Assembly (NCBI GenBank): GCA_023433185.1
Contig: JAEZEN010000566.1
Location: 1 to 7,442, forward strand
Reading direction: 5' to 3'
Source: Pseudomonadota bacterium
Lineage (GTDB): Bacteria; Pseudomonadota; Alphaproteobacteria; Rhizobiales; Kaistiaceae
DNA: 7,442 nt
The notes under the pieces are model-generated. The model was not told the origin of the DNA and did no database searches. It saw only the letters and a program-made list of their open reading frames with translations. Every line of letters begins with the position of its first letter. Position 1 is the first letter of the stretch. The translations under genes and the position numbers were made by a program. This document shows, piece after piece, positions 1 to 6,515 of the stretch.

Positions 1-2382
1 GCCGTCGATGCGGTTGATGATGCCGGTGCGCTGCGCCGGCACGCGCTCGATGAAGTTGCCGATCGGCACGCCGCCCGCCGGGGTCTGGACCAGGAGGTCG
101 TCGATCTGGTTGAGCGTGCGCCGGTCCTCCGGGACGCGGACGATGATGTCGACCGGCGTGTCGCTGGTCTGCGGCCGGTAGTCGGTGATCTTGAGGCCGG
201 TGGTGACGAGCCGCACCGCGGCGCCGACCGCGCCGACGCCGATGCCGTATTTCGACGCCTCGGCCTTGTCGATCTCGAGCCGCCAGTCGATGCCGGGCAT
301 CGGCAGGCCGTCGTCGAGGTCGCGGATCTCGGGACGGGTCGCGAGACGGCCGGCGACCTCGATCGCGGCGGCGCGGAGCGCGTCCGGGTAGTCGCTGCTC
401 AACTGCACCTGGATCGGCTTGCCGGTGGGCGGGCCGCCCTCCTGCGCCACGACCTCGACCTTGATGCCCGGAATGTCGTCCGGGCGGTCGCGGATCTCGT
501 CCATCATCTCGCCCGCCGGCCGGCGGGCCTGCCAGTCGATGAACTCGAACTGGATCTGGCCGATGACGTCCTCGGTGATCTGATCGTTGCCCTGGCCCAT
601 GTCGCCCGAGCGCGCATAGACGGTCGACAGTTCCGACATATCGAGGATCTGGGCCTCGACGGACCGGACGAGACGGTCCTTCTCCTCGAGCGACAGGTTT
701 CCCCGGGCGTGGATGAGGACGATACCGACGTCGGGCTCGACATCGGGGAAGAACTCGACCCCCTTGCCAAGTCCGCCGGCGAAATAGGCGTAGGGAACGC
801 CGATAAGGAGTGCGATCGAGAGGAGGATGGTGATGCCGGGGAAGCGGATCGCGAGGCGCACGGTCTTGAGGTAGGCGCCCTCGCGCCGGGCGTGGGTCGG
901 GTGCTCGATCGGCTCGGCCTTGCCGATCAGCGCGCCGAGCGTCGGCGTGAAGATCAGCGCCGCGACCAGCGACGCCGAGAGCGTCGCGATCAGAGTCAGC
1001 GGCAGGTAGCCCATGAATTCGCCGACAACTCCCGGCCAGAAGAGGAGAGGGGAGAATGCGGCGATGCGGGTCAGGGTCGCCGCGACCACCGGGCCGGTCA
1101 TCCGTGCCGCGGCGAAGGCATAGGCCTCCCGCGGCTTCATGCCCTCGCTCATCCGCCGTTCGGCGAACTCCGAGACGATGATCGCGTCGTCGACCAGCAT
1201 GCCGACGGCGAGGATCAGGCTGAACAGCACCACCATGTTCAGCGTCAGGCCCGCCATGCTGAGGCCGAGGATGCCGACGAGGAACGAGAACGGGATCGCG
1301 ATGCCGATGAAGATCGAGGCGCGGCCGCCGAGGAAGAACAGGATGATCACCACCACCAGGATGATCGCGGTGATGACGCTGTTCTGCAGCTCGGTCAGCA
1401 TCTCGTTGATGAACTTCGACTGGTCCTGCAGGAAGGCGACCTGAAGCGTCTCGGGCCACCCCGGCCGCAACTGCTCGATCGCCGCCCGCGTGCCGTCGAC
1501 CACCTCGATGAGGTTGGCGCCGGCGCGCTTCACCACCTCGATGGTGACCGCCGGCTGCCCGTTGACCCGGGTCACCGTCGTCGCGTCCTTGAACGTCGGC
1601 TTGATCGTGGCAACATCGCCGAGCGTCACCGCGGTGGCGGTGGACGACGTGACGGGGATGGCGAGGACGTCCTCGGGGCTCTCGATCAGTGCCGGCACCT
1701 TGACGCCGAAGCGGCCCTGCGCCCCTTCAAGCGCGCCTGCCGCGACGAGGCTGTTGCCCTGGGCGGCGGCGGCCGCGAACGCCTCGAGCGACACGCCGTA
1801 GCTCTTGAGGAGCATCGGCTCGGCAATGATCTCGACCACCTCGTCGCGGGTACCCCTGAGGTCGGCCGAGAGGACGCCCGGCACCTGCTCGATCGCGTCC
1901 TGGGCCTGGCGCGAGATAGTGAGCAATGTCCGTTCCGTGAGGTCGCCCGAAAGCGCGACGACAATCACCGGGAAGAGGCTGGTATTGACCTCGTGGACGG
2001 CGGGTTCGTCGGCGTCGGCCGGCAGTTCTGCGCGGGCGTCGTCGACCTTGGCGCGCACGTCCTGGATCGCGACATCGGGATTGAAGCCCGCCTCGAACTC
2101 GAGAAGGACATAGCCGCCGCCCTCGAACCCGGCGGACCGCATCTCCTTGAGATTCGTCACCGACTTGAGCGCCGTCTCGAGCGGCCGGACAAGGAGCCGC
2201 TCGGCGTCCTCGGGCGAGATGCCGGACATGTTCACGTTGACATAGACGATCGGGATGGCGACGTCGGGGTTCGCCTCCTTCGGGATGGTGATGTAGGACA
2301 TCGCCCCCGCTGCGAGCAGGAAGGCAAGGATCGCGAGGGTCAGCCGGGCATGGCTGACGGCGTAGTTGACGATCGTCCGCAT
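1..2382 (-). CDS. RND-family efflux transporter permease subunit (3' end off the window)
   Basis: Inner-membrane proton/drug antiporter of the AcrB-like (HAE1) RND class, the energy-using part of a tripartite efflux pump. The reading frame is open from 2382 to the left edge, giving 794 residues of a family that is usually about 1,030-1,050 long, so roughly 250 C-terminal residues with the last membrane helices are missing. TM1 covers residues 13-31, followed by the first periplasmic porter domain. TM2-TM6 lie at about 328-490, TM7 at about 511-530, and the second porter domain then runs to the edge. The proton-relay pair in TM4 is present as GMLVDDAIIV, with Asp398 and Asp399 matching AcrB Asp407/408. 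FFPDVEPD and GPPTGKPIQ, typical of the second half, are also visible. The ATG at 2382 is chosen because AGGGA lies 7 nt upstream and MRTIVNYAV fits RND N-termini. It follows the membrane fusion gene by 10 bp. The substrate cannot be read from sequence. Confidence 0.95.
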   Translation of the reverse strand, partial: MRTIVNYAVSHARLTLAILAFLLAAGAMSYITIPKEANPDVAIPIVYVNVNMSGISPEDAERLLVRPLETALKSVTNLKEMRSAGFEGGGYVLLEFEAGFNPDVAIQDVRAKVDDARAELPADADEPAVHEVNTSLFPVIVVALSGDLTERTLLTISRQAQDAIEQVPGVLSADLRGTRDEVVEIIAEPMLLKSYGVSLEAFAAAAAQGNSLVAAGALEGAQGRFGVKVPALIESPEDVLAIPVTSSTATAVTLGDVATIKPTFKDATTVTRVNGQPAVTIEVVKRAGANLIEVVDGTRAAIEQLRPGWPETLQVAFLQDQSKFINEMLTELQNSVITAIILVVVIILFFLGGRASIFIGIAIPFSFLVGILGLSMAGLTLNMVVLFSLILAVGMLVDDAIIVSEFAERRMSEGMKPREAYAFAAARMTGPVVAATLTRIAAFSPLLFWPGVVGEFMGYLPLTLIATLSASLVAALIFTPTLGALIGKAEPIEHPTHARREGAYLKTVRLAIRFPGITILLSIALLIGVPYAYFAGGLGKGVEFFPDVEPDVGIVLIHARGNLSLEEKDRLVRSVEAQILDMSELSTVYARSGDMGQGNDQITEDVIGQIQFEFIDWQARRPAGEMMDEIRDRPDDIPGIKVEVVAQEGGPPTGKPIQVQLSSDYPDALRAAAIEVAGRLATRPEIRDLDDGLPMPGIDWRLEIDKAEASKYGIGVGAVGAAVRLVTTGLKITDYRPQTSDTPVDIIVRVPEDRRTLNQIDDLLVQTPAGGVPIGNFIERVPAQRTGIINRIDG

Positions 2383-2395
2383 CGCTGCATCCCTA
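2383..2395 (-). promoter_or_regulatory. RBS of the RND permease overlapping the stop codon of the membrane fusion gene
   Basis: On the minus strand the stop codon TAG of the upstream gene runs directly into TAGGGA. The Shine-Dalgarno-like AGGGA (2390-2394) therefore shares two bases with that stop, and the permease ATG follows after 7 nt. This arrangement suggests translational coupling of the two pump genes. It also settles the permease start against an out-of-frame ATG at 2388-2390. Confidence 0.6.
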
Positions 2396-3508
2396 GGCCG
2401 GAGGGCCGGCCATCGTGGTGTCGGCGACGAGCACCGCTTCGACCTGGTCGCCGTCGCGGACGAAGTCCTGGCCGACGATGATGACCCGGGTCGGGCTGTC
2501 GATGCCGGTCACCCATACCGAGGCCAGTGCGTCGTCGACGATCGCCACGGGCATGAACTTCGCGCGGCTGTCGGAATCGACGACGCGGACGCCGAGGCCG
2601 CCCTCATCGGAGAAGACGAGGGCCGAGCGCGGCACCGAGACGGCGACGATCGCATCGGTCTCGAACACCATTTCGCAGGTCACGCCGTCGCCTACCGCAT
2701 TGTCGGCATTCTCCATGCGAGCCTGCACCGGATAGGTGCGGGTCGCCTTGTCGGCGCTGACGCCGACATAGTTGATGACGCCGGTCTTGACCGTGCCGTC
2801 GATGAAGCGCATGCGGGCGGTCTGACCGACGCGGACATTGCCGCGCTCGCGTTCGCTCACCGCGCCCACGGCGAGCATCGGGTCCGGATCGACGATTGAG
2901 GCGATCTCGGCACCCGGCTGGATCGCCTGGCCGACCTGCACCGGCACCGCCTCGACGAGCCCGGAGATCGGCGACCGGATGACGGAGCGGTCCGCTTCGG
3001 CCTCGGCGGCCGCCACGGCGGCACGCGCCGCCGCCACCGCGGCCTCGAGGGCCGGCAGCTGGTTGCGTGGCGCCTGGCCCCTGTCGATCAGAGCCTTGTT
3101 CGCTTCATACTCGGCGGAGCGCTGGTCGAGGAGGGCCTGCGCCTGCAGCACGGCGGCGCTTCGTCCCTCGTCGGATATGGTGGCGATCGTCTGACCGGCG
3201 GCGACCCGGTCGCCGCGCGAGACGGTGAGTTCGGTGATGATGCCGCTCGCCCGTGCCACCGCGACGGAGCTGTCGTCGGCCTCGGTGGTGCAGGATAGCG
3301 TGATCTGGCGGCGATGGTCCTGTGGCGTCGTCGGCGCCACCGTCACCTTCTGCATCGGCACCACCGGCGCCGCGGCGACGGTCTCTTCGACGCGCTGTTC
3401 ATCCTCGCTCGGCGCGGGCGCGAACACGCCGGACGCGATCCAGCCCACCGCGGCCAGCAGGAGGGCGACCGAGGCGATGCGGCTCGGCTTGAATAGTCTG
3501 GAAGCCAT
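2393..3508 (-). CDS. RND efflux periplasmic adaptor subunit (membrane fusion protein, HlyD/AcrA family)
   Basis: Periplasmic adaptor that joins an RND permease to an outer-membrane channel. It has 371 residues, a normal family length. Residues 11-30 form one hydrophobic segment that acts as an uncleaved anchor or signal peptide; no cysteine follows it, so it is not a lipoprotein of the AcrA type. The first half of the lipoyl-like domain is at about 88-111 (SGIITELTVSRGDRVAAGQ) and an Ala/Glu-rich coiled coil at about 113-174. The second lipoyl half is at about 177-206 (IRSPISGLVEAVPVQVGQ), the beta-barrel at about 207-290, and the membrane-proximal domain runs to the end. TRTYPVQARMEN (256-267) is the signature-like stretch of RND adaptors. 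An in-frame stop 12 nt upstream fixes the ATG at 3508 as the first possible ATG, although no strong Shine-Dalgarno precedes it. It is the first gene of the pump operon. Cys73 sits where relatives, as I recall them, usually have Gly. Confidence 0.95.
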   Translation of the reverse strand: MASRLFKPSRIASVALLLAAVGWIASGVFAPAPSEDEQRVEETVAAAPVVPMQKVTVAPTTPQDHRRQITLSCTTEADDSSVAVARASGIITELTVSRGDRVAAGQTIATISDEGRSAAVLQAQALLDQRSAEYEANKALIDRGQAPRNQLPALEAAVAAARAAVAAAEAEADRSVIRSPISGLVEAVPVQVGQAIQPGAEIASIVDPDPMLAVGAVSERERGNVRVGQTARMRFIDGTVKTGVINYVGVSADKATRTYPVQARMENADNAVGDGVTCEMVFETDAIVAVSVPRSALVFSDEGGLGVRVVDSDSRAKFMPVAIVDDALASVWVTGIDSPTRVIIVGQDFVRDGDQVEAVLVADTTMAGPPA

Positions 3509-3581
3509 GACGCGAGACCGTTAGCGTTTACGTTGTTCGGTGGAGCAGATCGCAACCCGTTCCTCTCATCGCCGATATAGC

Positions 3582-3596
3582 TGCTGCAGCGCAGCA
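3582..3596. promoter_or_regulatory. 15-bp palindrome upstream of the efflux operon, candidate operator
   Basis: The sequence TGCTGC-AGC-GCAGCA is a perfect 6-bp inverted repeat with a 3-bp centre. It lies 74 bp upstream of the membrane fusion start, next to an A/T-richer patch (AAATAAA) where promoter elements could sit. Efflux operons of this class are often controlled by TetR- or MarR-type repressors that bind short palindromes at such distances. No regulator gene is in view, so an operator role is inference. GC-rich DNA also yields GCTGC/GCAGC palindromes by chance. Confidence 0.3.
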
Positions 3597-3851
3597 AATA
3601 AACCGGCTTCTACGACCCAGGCGGGTTCCTACCAACTACGGTAAGCGCCATGCCATCCCGCAGATGGGGCGCGGTGCAGGCCGATCCAAGGCACCGTCGC
3701 TCCAAGGGCGGCGATTGTTCGCGAGAATGTGGCTAATCGTGGTACGGCCCGCTAACTTTCGGCGCCAGCCCCACGCAGCCGTCGGCGCGTTCAAGGCCTC
3801 ACACTGCTGACAAGTTCTGGCAGGCGGAAAGCCGGTGAGCGCACGCAGGAC

Positions 3852-3899
3852 GCATCCGATGGCGCTGACCTGGACGCCCGCTTCGGGACGATCGGATGC
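3852..3899. repeat. 9-bp inverted repeat with an internal small hairpin
   Basis: GCATCCGAT (3852-3860) and ATCGGATGC (3891-3899) are perfect inverted copies 30 bp apart. Between them, CCCG-CTT-CGGG (3877-3887) forms a further 4-bp stem. The element starts 69 bp past the acyltransferase stop codon on the strand that gene is read from, so it could end or stabilise that transcript. There is no following U-run, so it is not a classical intrinsic terminator. It may also be a protein-binding site or a chance match. Confidence 0.35.
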
Positions 3900-3968
3900 A
3901 GTGGGCGCGACAGGGCCCGCCAGGGCCGGGGAGGCGCCATTGCGGTGCAGCAACCGCGAGGGCAGGTC

Positions 3969-4847
3969 TCATCGGAACTCGCGCGGTTCGCGATAGGCGG
4001 GAAAGAACGTGGTCGCGGCCCTGTTGCCGCAGAGCGCAGCATACGCATCGGGCCGGTTGACGATCCTGGCCAGGTGCACGGGCGCCCGGCGGTTCGTCCA
4101 ACGGAGCTTGAAGCGCGCGATGCCCTCGCCGTCCGTCCGCGGGGTGCCGCCCATCAGCATCACCACATGCTGCTCGCGGCACAAGTCCAGGATCGCCTGC
4201 ATCAGCGGGTAGGACGCGTTTTGCCGGAGCCCGATCTCGGACACCGCGATGTGCAGGAGGTGAAGCTCGGACTCGAAGAGGGCGCCGCAGGCCATGCCGG
4301 CGGTCTCCTGGTCGTTGCCCACGCGGAAATAGACCATGCCGTCGAGTCCGGCGAGCGCGGCGAAATGGGCCTCCGGGAAGTCGAAGAACCCGCCCGCGAA
4401 GCGCCGCCGCCGCGCAACCTCTCCATAGAGCGCCGCAAGCTCCATCCGGCCTGCCCGGTCCTCGACGAGTCCGACCCGCCAGGTGTTCTCCGCGTCACGG
4501 AGCCGCCGCCGCGCGCGCCGGCTGAGGGGTGGTTGCGGCAGGGTAGGGTCGTAGAGGAAGTGCTCCTTGAGCAGGACGGCGCCATGGTCCCGGGAGGCCG
4601 GCCGGAAGCCGGGCTGGGTGATGATCGTCAGTGTCACCAGATCGGGAGAGGAGGAGGCCAGCGCGGCGATGTCGTCATCGTCGCGGGCGCGGAAATAGGG
4701 CCATGGACCCAGTCCGTCGTAGAGTCCGTGCCCGGGGATTGCACGGCGCAGCACGCCTGCCGGCGCCCCGCTCGGGAACCCGACGCCGCCGACATGTGGG
4801 AACCCCGCGAGATAGGCGTGGGTGTGGATGGGGAACTGGCCGGACAT
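3969..4847 (-). CDS. FemAB/BioF2-like GNAT-superfamily acyltransferase (putative)
   Basis: Probable soluble acyl- or aminoacyl-type transferase with the GNAT fold found in FemAB-like and BioF2-like proteins; acceptor and donor are unknown. It has 292 residues from the ATG at 4847. The N-terminal part (about 1-105) is unremarkable. The family-like block begins around the basic RRARRRLRDAE stretch, continues through a core with GMVYFRVGNDQETAGMACG, and ends in the characteristic helix, Gly-rich turn and ARFKLRW segment (LMGGTPRTDGEGIARFKLRW). That segment resembles the conserved G...LARFK motif of FemAB-like families. No signal peptide or membrane segment is seen. The frame is also open upstream to a GTG at 4901 (310 residues). 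I prefer 4847 because the extra 18 residues are low-complexity and have no ribosome site, although the site at 4847 is weak too. It is divergent from the aminotransferase and has no operon partner. Confidence 0.75.
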   Translation of the reverse strand: MSGQFPIHTHAYLAGFPHVGGVGFPSGAPAGVLRRAIPGHGLYDGLGPWPYFRARDDDDIAALASSSPDLVTLTIITQPGFRPASRDHGAVLLKEHFLYDPTLPQPPLSRRARRRLRDAENTWRVGLVEDRAGRMELAALYGEVARRRRFAGGFFDFPEAHFAALAGLDGMVYFRVGNDQETAGMACGALFESELHLLHIAVSEIGLRQNASYPLMQAILDLCREQHVVMLMGGTPRTDGEGIARFKLRWTNRRAPVHLARIVNRPDAYAALCGNRAATTFFPAYREPREFR

Positions 4848-5071
4848 CCTGGTTGGGACATGGTACGCGCCCGTTCGTGGGCGGCGGGGAGCGTAGCACA
4901 CCCGGACAAGGGGAGGAGCCGGCAGCCCCGATCGGATGGCCGGCGTCCGCCTTCGGCAGCATCTTGATCGGCGGGACGATGCGATCCGGCGCCCGGCGAA
5001 GTCCTGTTGCCGCGCCGGCTGGCATGGGATAGCCCGACAGGAACGGAGAGCCGTAAGCGAGGCGCGACACG
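4848..5071. promoter_or_regulatory. Divergent intergenic region between acyltransferase and aminotransferase
   Basis: Both neighbouring genes are read outward from this 224-bp stretch (170 bp if the GTG start at 4901 is used), so it should hold both promoters. I cannot assign convincing -35/-10 boxes in this GC-rich DNA. The only clear signal is GAGG at 5059-5062, 9 nt before the aminotransferase ATG, which serves as its ribosome binding site. Confidence 0.4.
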
Positions 5072-6238
5072 ATGAAGCCGACCAACCCCGTCTATACCGG
5101 CCTGCCGACCACCATTTTCGAGGTGATGTCGCGGATGGCGAAGGAGAACGGGTCGATCAACCTCGGCCAGGGCTTCCCCGACGTCGACGGTCCCGAGGAC
5201 ATCCGCCGCTTCGCCGCCGAGGAGATCGTCAACGGCAAGAACCAGTATCCGCCGATGATGGGGGTGCCGGAACTGCGGAAGGCGGTGGCCGACGCCAACC
5301 GGCGCTTCTACGGGCTCGACGTCGACTGGGAGAGCGAGGTGCTGGTCACCTCCGGGGCGACGGAGGCGATCTCGGACTGCCTCGCGGCGCTGGTCGAGCC
5401 GGACGACGAGGTCGTCCTCATCGAGCCGCTCTACGACTGCTACCTGCCGCTCGTGCGCCGAGCCGGTGCGATCCCGCGCCTCGTCCGCGTCACGCCCCCC
5501 GACTGGCGGCTCGACGGCGAGGCGCTCGCTGCGGCCTTCGGGCCCAGGACCAAGGCGGTGCTCCTCAACAACCCGATGAACCCGGCGGCCAAGGTGTTCA
5601 CGGCGGACGAACTCAGGCTCATCGCCGATCTCGTCGTCGCCCACGACGCCTATGCGATTTGCGACGAGGTCTACGAGCACCTCCTCTTCGACGGCCGAAA
5701 GCACGTGCCGCTGATGACGCTGCCGGGCATGCGTGAGCGGGCGGTGCGGATCGGCTCGGCGGGAAAGACCTTCTCCCTGACCGGTTGGAAGGTCGGCTAC
5801 GTCACCGCGGTGCCGGCACTCCTCGACCCGATCACCAAGGCGCACCAGTTCACCACCTTCACGACGCCGCCCGGCCTCCAGAAGGCGGTCGCCTACGGCC
5901 TCGGCAAGGACCATGCCTATTACGACGAGCTGGCCGGCGACCTTGCGGCCAAGCGCGACCGCTTCGCCGGCGGCCTCCGGACCGTCGGCTTCGACGTGAT
6001 GCCCTGCGACGGCTCCTACTTCATCACCGCCGACATGCGGAGCGTCGGCGTCGACGCGGATGACGTGACGGCGTGCCGGCAATTGACGCTGGAGGCGGGG
6101 GTGACTGCGGTTCCCGTCTCCGCCTTCTATCAGGACGACGCGCCGCGGAACTTCGTGCGCTTCTGCTTCTCGAAGCGCGATCCGGTGCTCGACGCGGCGC
6201 TTGAGCGGCTCGAACGCTGGGTCGAGCGGAAGGGGTGA
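5072..6238 (+). CDS. PLP-dependent class I/II aminotransferase
   Basis: Cytoplasmic fold-type I aminotransferase that moves an amino group between an amino acid and a 2-oxo acid through pyridoxal phosphate. It has 388 residues, normal for the class. The N-terminal GQGFPD (32-37) is the substrate-loop motif shared by kynurenine/glutamine, methionine (YbdL-like) and DapC-like enzymes. Asp198 in CDEVYEHLLFDG should pair with the pyridine nitrogen and Tyr201 with the cofactor hydroxyl. Lys232 in SAGKTFSLTGWKVGY is the Schiff-base lysine, and Arg363 in NFVRFCFSKRD should bind the substrate carboxylate. Asn170 lies in NNPMNPAAK, where most relatives have NPxNPTGK. The ATG at 5072 has GAGG 9 nt upstream and starts the family-typical N-terminus. 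It stands alone on its strand, with no biosynthetic neighbours, so the amino acid substrate (aromatic, methionine, arginine or succinyl-diaminopimelate) stays open. Confidence 0.93.
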   Translation: MKPTNPVYTGLPTTIFEVMSRMAKENGSINLGQGFPDVDGPEDIRRFAAEEIVNGKNQYPPMMGVPELRKAVADANRRFYGLDVDWESEVLVTSGATEAISDCLAALVEPDDEVVLIEPLYDCYLPLVRRAGAIPRLVRVTPPDWRLDGEALAAAFGPRTKAVLLNNPMNPAAKVFTADELRLIADLVVAHDAYAICDEVYEHLLFDGRKHVPLMTLPGMRERAVRIGSAGKTFSLTGWKVGYVTAVPALLDPITKAHQFTTFTTPPGLQKAVAYGLGKDHAYYDELAGDLAAKRDRFAGGLRTVGFDVMPCDGSYFITADMRSVGVDADDVTACRQLTLEAGVTAVPVSAFYQDDAPRNFVRFCFSKRDPVLDAALERLERWVERKG

Positions 6239-6430
6239 TGCTTGGCGCCGCCTCTTGGCGAGGATCAGATGCGTCCAATGTCTTGGCCTATGACAATCGG
6301 AGGGCATGCCGATGTCTGACGCCGCGCGCAAGGTGAGTCTCTGCCGGAACGGCCGGAGCCAGGCGATCCGTATCCCCAAGGAGTTCGAGATGCCGGGTAC
6401 CGAGGTCACGATCCGGCGGGAGGGGTGATG
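6226..6430 (+). repeat. 15-bp direct repeat pair (14/15 identical) bracketing the vapB remnant
   Basis: GCGGAAGGGGTGATG (6226-6240) and GCGGGAGGGGTGATG (6416-6430) differ at one base and are 190 bp apart. The first copy contains the aminotransferase stop codon. The second contains the premature stop of the vapB remnant. The arrangement could be a footprint of duplication or recombination. It could also be coincidence, since both copies encode basic, Gly-ending C-termini in GC-rich DNA. Confidence 0.4.
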
Positions 6431-6501
6431 TGCTCATGATGACGCCGGTTCGGAACATATGTCCGTTCGCCGGGCTGGTTTCCGCACGTCGTCAGAACTG
6501 A
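6312..6501 (+). pseudogene. Frameshifted vapB-type (AbrB/SpoVT-fold) antitoxin remnant
   Basis: This gene is only 38 codons long as read (6312-6428). The ATG at 6312 has GGAGGG 7 nt upstream (6299-6304). The product carries the N-terminal swapped-hairpin DNA-binding signature of VapB antitoxins: VSLCRNGRSQAIRIPKEFE, then MPGTEVTIRREG, and then a TGA. VapB proteins normally continue with a stretch like GDRLIIEPVR and a toxin-binding tail, for about 75-80 residues. Skipping one base (T6426) restores exactly that: DVLMMTPVR, and the frame then runs to a TGA at 6499-6501 (62 residues). The tail after PVR no longer resembles VapB. A single-base frameshift plus loss of the C-terminus therefore looks likely. 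No VapC (PIN-domain) gene follows; a VOC gene starts 14 bp later. A short functional DNA-binding peptide cannot be excluded, and a sequencing error could mimic the frameshift. Confidence 0.65.
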
Positions 6502-6504
6502 ACC

Positions 6505-6515
6505 GGAGAAATGGA
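6505..6515 (+). promoter_or_regulatory. RBS that decides the VOC protein start
   Basis: GGAG (6505-6508) lies 7 nt before the ATG at 6516. The same frame is open to an earlier ATG-like start at 6459, but the 19 extra residues overlap the vapB remnant and do not resemble a VOC N-terminus. An ATG at 6511 is out of frame. Confidence 0.7.

Larger units (their letters stand above)
3509..3968. other. 460-bp gap without a convincing gene
   Basis: This stretch separates the efflux operon from the acyltransferase gene, both on the minus strand. It must hold the operon promoter, although no good -35/-10 pair is visible. Parts of it, notably about 3530-3760, look less G+C-rich than the flanking genes. 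The open frames here either start at TTG (a 105-codon minus frame ending at 3636) or overlap the acyltransferase. None has a ribosome site, G/C third-position bias or recognisable domains. I see no tRNA, CRISPR or transposase remnant. Two inverted repeats inside it are listed separately. Confidence 0.6.

Noticed and set aside
709..2481. 590-codon open frame on the plus strand
   Set aside because: It lies antisense to the RND permease, whose conserved motifs are unmistakable. Its product is a charged Asp/Arg/His-rich string with no domain, as expected from antisense reading of GC-biased codons.
3636..3953. 105-codon minus-strand frame in the intergenic gap
   Set aside because: The start would be TTG without a ribosome site, codon use lacks the G/C third-position bias of the neighbours, and no family is recognisable.
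3945..4967. 340-codon open frame on the plus strand opposite the acyltransferase
   Set aside because: It is the antisense shadow of the FemAB-like gene, with no recognisable motifs and no ribosome binding site.
6251..6263. CCTC-TTGGC-GAGG hairpin after the aminotransferase as a terminator
   Set aside because: The stem is only 4 bp and no T-run follows it, so it is too weak to call.
4634..6409. 591-codon open frame on the minus strand
   Set aside because: It covers the aminotransferase in antisense and part of the acyltransferase in another frame. Composition is Arg/His/Val-rich with no recognisable domain, and the sense-strand genes have clear motifs and ribosome sites.
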